Origin: Leptospira alexanderi serovar Manhao 3 str. L 60
Lineage (GTDB): Bacteria > Spirochaetota > Leptospiria > Leptospirales > Leptospiraceae
DNA length: 5,000 bases
Direction: 5' to 3'
Assembly (NCBI RefSeq): GCF_000243815.2
Contig: NZ_AHMT02000052.1
Location: 1-5,000 of the forward strand
The notes under the pieces are model-generated. The model was not told the DNA's origin. It searched no databases and was given only the letters and a program-made list of their open reading frames with translations. Of this stretch, positions 1-5,000 are shown piece by piece. Made by a program: the position numbers and the translations under genes. Every line of letters begins with the position of its first letter. Within the stretch, counting starts at the first letter, position 1.

Positions 1-99
1 GTAGTTTTTCATCGCCTGGTTCTGGTTGTATTTGCCACTCTCTATTTCCTTGATCACTTTCATCTTGAACGCTTCGCTGTAACGTCTGATCGTTGTCAT
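1..99 (-). CDS. IS3-family transposase OrfA, N-terminal 33 codons (partial)
   Basis: This is the DNA-binding OrfA subunit of an IS3-type transposase, which binds the element's ends and is normally fused to the OrfB DDE integrase by programmed frameshifting. The visible residues begin [20 protein letters not shown] and continue [13 protein letters not shown]. The pattern 'RRYSxxFKxKVIxEIExGK' followed by a Q-x-A segment is the first part of the helix-turn-helix found at the start of IS3/IS911 OrfA proteins (HTH_Tnp_1 type). The ATG at 99-97 is supported by a strong purine-rich ribosome binding site, AGGAAGGG, at 110-103. The coding region runs off position 1, so it cannot be judged whether the transposase is intact. 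The family call is secure at the superfamily level; the subgroup is not. Confidence 0.75.
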   Translation of the reverse strand, partial: MTTIRRYSEAFKMKVIKEIESGKYNQNQAMKNY

Positions 100-114
100 T
101 TTCCCTTCCTTTTT

Positions 115-140
115 CTGACAACTTTTTCTAGGACGCTACA
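115..140 (-). repeat. Probable left terminal inverted repeat of the IS3-family element
   Basis: On the minus strand the 26 bases from 140 to 115 start TGTAGCGTCC and run through an A-rich stretch into GTTGTCAG, just before the transposase ribosome binding site. The form fits IS3-family ends, which start with TG and are about 20-40 bases long. The matching right end is outside the window, so the inner limit at 115 is an estimate. If the edge is right, a target duplication of 3-4 bases starting at 141 (GGA or GGAT) should reappear beyond the other end. Confidence 0.55.
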
Positions 141-448
141 GGATGATGTTTCCTCGGAAATTTTGTCGTTTATCAATTTGTCTCCTTAGAAGTGGAATCG
201 AAAAATGTGGGCTTTTTCAAGATCTCGTTTTCATTTTGACAAGATTTTATTTCTAATTGTTTCGACAAACGATTTCAGGAAGAGGTCGTTTTACTGGCAA
301 TTCAAGTCTGCTTAGCATTCGTTTGAGGAATCGTTTTTCTTATTATTTTCAAACTGTGCTTTTATTATTTGAGTGGTGTAGTTTGGGGACAATTGCCAAT
401 TCTATCAATTTAACGAAAAAAGGCTGATGGATTTTCAGAGTTTGTCCC

Positions 449-500
449 AAAAACTCCGGTTTTATTCGAATCTCCCGGGACTGGAAACCTCGGAGTTTTT
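449..500. repeat. 10-bp perfect inverted repeat with T/A-rich flanks (possible bidirectional terminator)
   Basis: AAAAACTCCG at 449-458 is matched exactly by its reverse complement CGGAGTTTTT at 491-500. A few more pairs form inside if two bases bulge (GTTT at 459-462 with AAAC at 485-488). Each arm carries a GC-containing core next to a run of A or T, which is how a two-way intrinsic terminator looks. The span of about 24-32 bases inside the stem is long for an efficient terminator, and no gene clearly ends here on either strand. Function is therefore uncertain. Confidence 0.3.
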
Positions 501-578
501 TGTAGAGAAATTCCGACGATTGATCCAATCGTTTCGCGCAAGGAGGCGCCATAATAAAAAAGAAATATTTCATGGTTT

Positions 579-603
579 CAAAACGCACTCAAATGCGATT
601 TTG
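579..603. repeat. Compact stem-loop in the intergenic region
   Basis: CAAAACGCA at 579-587 pairs with TGCGATTTTG at 594-603, leaving one bulged A (598) and a six-base loop. That gives nine base pairs, four of them in the GC-rich inner part. There is no long T run after the stem on either strand, so it is a weak terminator candidate at best. It may equally be a chance structure. Confidence 0.25.
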
Positions 604-725
604 CGAATCAGAAAATAGGGGAAGTTTTTTTGAGTCGCAAAAATACTGGAAAGAACGCGAAACCTATGGCATTCGATTTGAATTGAATACAGAATATAAA
701 GTACATTTTTGAGTATCTGGGAACT

Positions 726-759
<34 letters not shown>

Positions 760-761
760 AT

Positions 762-1267
<506 letters not shown>

Positions 1268-1359
1268 TTTCTAAAAAAAACCGGTATATTTTGACTGCGA
1301 GAAGATAGGGACGATCGGCGAAGATCTTATAAGAGTATTCAAAATCTTTAAAAAACATT

Positions 1360-4431
<3,072 letters not shown>

Positions 4432-4450
4432 TTATTCCTATAACCAAGAC

Positions 4451-4486
<36 letters not shown>

Positions 4487-4608
4487 ACAAGCAAAATAAG
4501 AAAATGTTTTGAAGAAAAAGAATATTCTCAAATGGAAATCATGTTTTAGTGTGAAAGCCGCTCCATATATATTACATTTTCCATAATTTTCAAGGGATTT
4601 GATTCTGG

Positions 4609-4630
4609 TTTAAAAAATTCGTTTTTTAGA
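4609..4630. repeat. A/T-only hairpin with TTCG loop
   Basis: TAAAAAA at 4611-4617 pairs with TTTTTTA at 4622-4628 around a TTCG loop, and a T-G wobble and a T-A pair extend it outwards to 4609 and 4630. The stem has no G-C pair and would be weak. In such AT-rich DNA it may be a chance structure. Confidence 0.2.
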
Positions 4631-4698
4631 GAAGTGCAAGATAAAATTTTTTGGTCTTCATAGAACTTTTTTTATCGACTGTATTTTTTAAGGAATGT

Positions 4699-4725
4699 AA
4701 AAGAACCTTGGGTCTTTTCTTTTTT
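4699..4725 (+). terminator. Intrinsic terminator-like hairpin with T tail (plus strand)
   Basis: AAAAGAACC (4699-4707) pairs with GGTCTTTT (4711-4718) around a three-base TTG loop, with one bulged A, giving eight base pairs. A C and six T residues (4720-4725) follow at once. This is the geometry of a rho-independent terminator read rightwards, although the stem has only three G-C pairs. No plus-strand gene ends in front of it in this window. It would either end an unrecognised short transcript starting somewhere in 4440-4690 or limit transcription antisense to the kinase promoter region. Confidence 0.45.
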
Positions 4726-4780
4726 GATCAAGGGATATTTGGATAATCGGGTTTGATTGACTTTTTGTTCCCGATCCCTA

Positions 4781-4820
4781 GAGTGCCGGTACATCTGTCT
4801 CCAAAAAAACTCGGCATCTC
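4781..4820. repeat. Imperfect inverted repeat near the right edge
   Basis: GAGTGCCG (4781-4788) pairs with CGGCATCTC (4812-4820) with one bulged T, giving eight pairs including a GC-rich TGCCG/CGGCA core, around a 23-base loop. There is no strong T run after it, so it does not look like a good terminator. Function unknown; it may be chance. Confidence 0.22.
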
Positions 4821-5000
4821 TCTTTGTACTGATCGACCCGGGTATAACAGCTACTCGAGTTCATGTGATTTGTCAAGTGATCTGTAAAACGATTTATGGA
4901 GTGGCGTATTCGGTTTCGGGAATAAGACAACCGGTTTCAAGGAAAACATGGCGCTTGAACCTTCGTCAGATACTTTGTAATAAAAAATTTAAATTTTGAG

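Larger units (their letters stand above)
1..140 (-). mobile_element. Left end of an IS3-family insertion sequence, truncated by the window edge
   Basis: The element reads leftwards off the window, so only its left terminus and the start of orfA are present. Read on the minus strand it begins TGTAGCGTCCTAG at 140. The 5'-TG end is typical of the IS3 family, as is a first transposase start codon only about 41 bases from the terminus. The boundary at 140 is inferred from this terminal motif and from the end of the coding region. The other end, the orfB integrase part and the target duplication cannot be seen. IS1500-type elements of Leptospira are the obvious comparison, but I cannot assign a named element from this fragment. 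Confidence 0.72.

Noticed and set aside
236..241. Perfect TTGACA as a -35 element
   Set aside because: Nothing like a -10 lies 16-18 bases downstream (the bases there are GTTTCG), and no gene follows closely.
349..588. Minus-strand 79-codon open frame (GTG start)
   Set aside because: No domain, no clear ribosome binding site, and it overlaps the opposite frame at 427-618.
427..618. Plus-strand 63-codon open frame beginning MDFQSLSQKLRF
   Set aside because: No recognisable domain, AGG only 3 bases before the ATG, an opposing frame of similar size over the same bases, and inverted repeats inside it. Discussed under the spacer but not called as a gene.
1268..1359. Intrinsic terminator in the convergent gap, suggested by the A8/T8 run at 1273-1280
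   Set aside because: The run is preceded on the minus strand only by CCGG and AT-rich bases with no stable stem. Another pairing (AATCTT with AAGATT) is all A/T-rich and short.
4757..4999. Plus-strand 80-codon open frame
   Set aside because: No ribosome binding site, Cys-rich, no family resemblance; it may be the shadow of a decayed minus-strand frame.

Overview
The window looks like chromosome of a pathogenic-clade Leptospira or a close relative. The grounds are an AT-rich composition with long A and T runs between genes, an IS3-family element of a kind common there, and a multi-PAS hybrid kinase and a stand-alone cyclic-nucleotide-binding protein, both frequent in that genus. The genus is inferred from style and was not confirmed by any search.

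Layout. Positions 1-140 are the left end of an IS3-family insertion sequence on the minus strand. They hold the first 33 codons of its OrfA transposase subunit, a ribosome binding site and a probable terminal inverted repeat ending at 140. Positions 141-790 hold no convincing gene, but they contain two inverted repeats. Positions 791-1267 (plus) encode a 158-residue protein made of one cyclic-nucleotide-binding fold with no DNA-binding domain. After a 92-base gap, 1360-4431 (minus, convergent) encodes a 1023-residue soluble hybrid histidine kinase: a divergent N-terminus, three PAS domains, HisKA, HATPase, a degenerate receiver and an intact receiver. A good sigma70-type promoter and a ribosome binding site sit just upstream of it. 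Positions 4432-5000 are non-coding as far as I can tell. They begin very AT-rich, include a terminator-like hairpin with no gene in front of it, and end in a more GC-rich block that may be a decayed gene.

The two complete genes are both signal-reception proteins and lie tail to tail, so they are not co-transcribed. The kinase probably senses a cytoplasmic cue through its PAS domains, autophosphorylates on His520 and passes phosphate to Asp954 of the last receiver. It has no HPt domain or DNA-binding output, so further partners must be encoded elsewhere. The small protein probably binds cAMP or a related nucleotide and acts through another protein. I see no new system here. The points most worth a second look are the pseudo-receiver in the kinase and the orphan terminator at 4699-4725.
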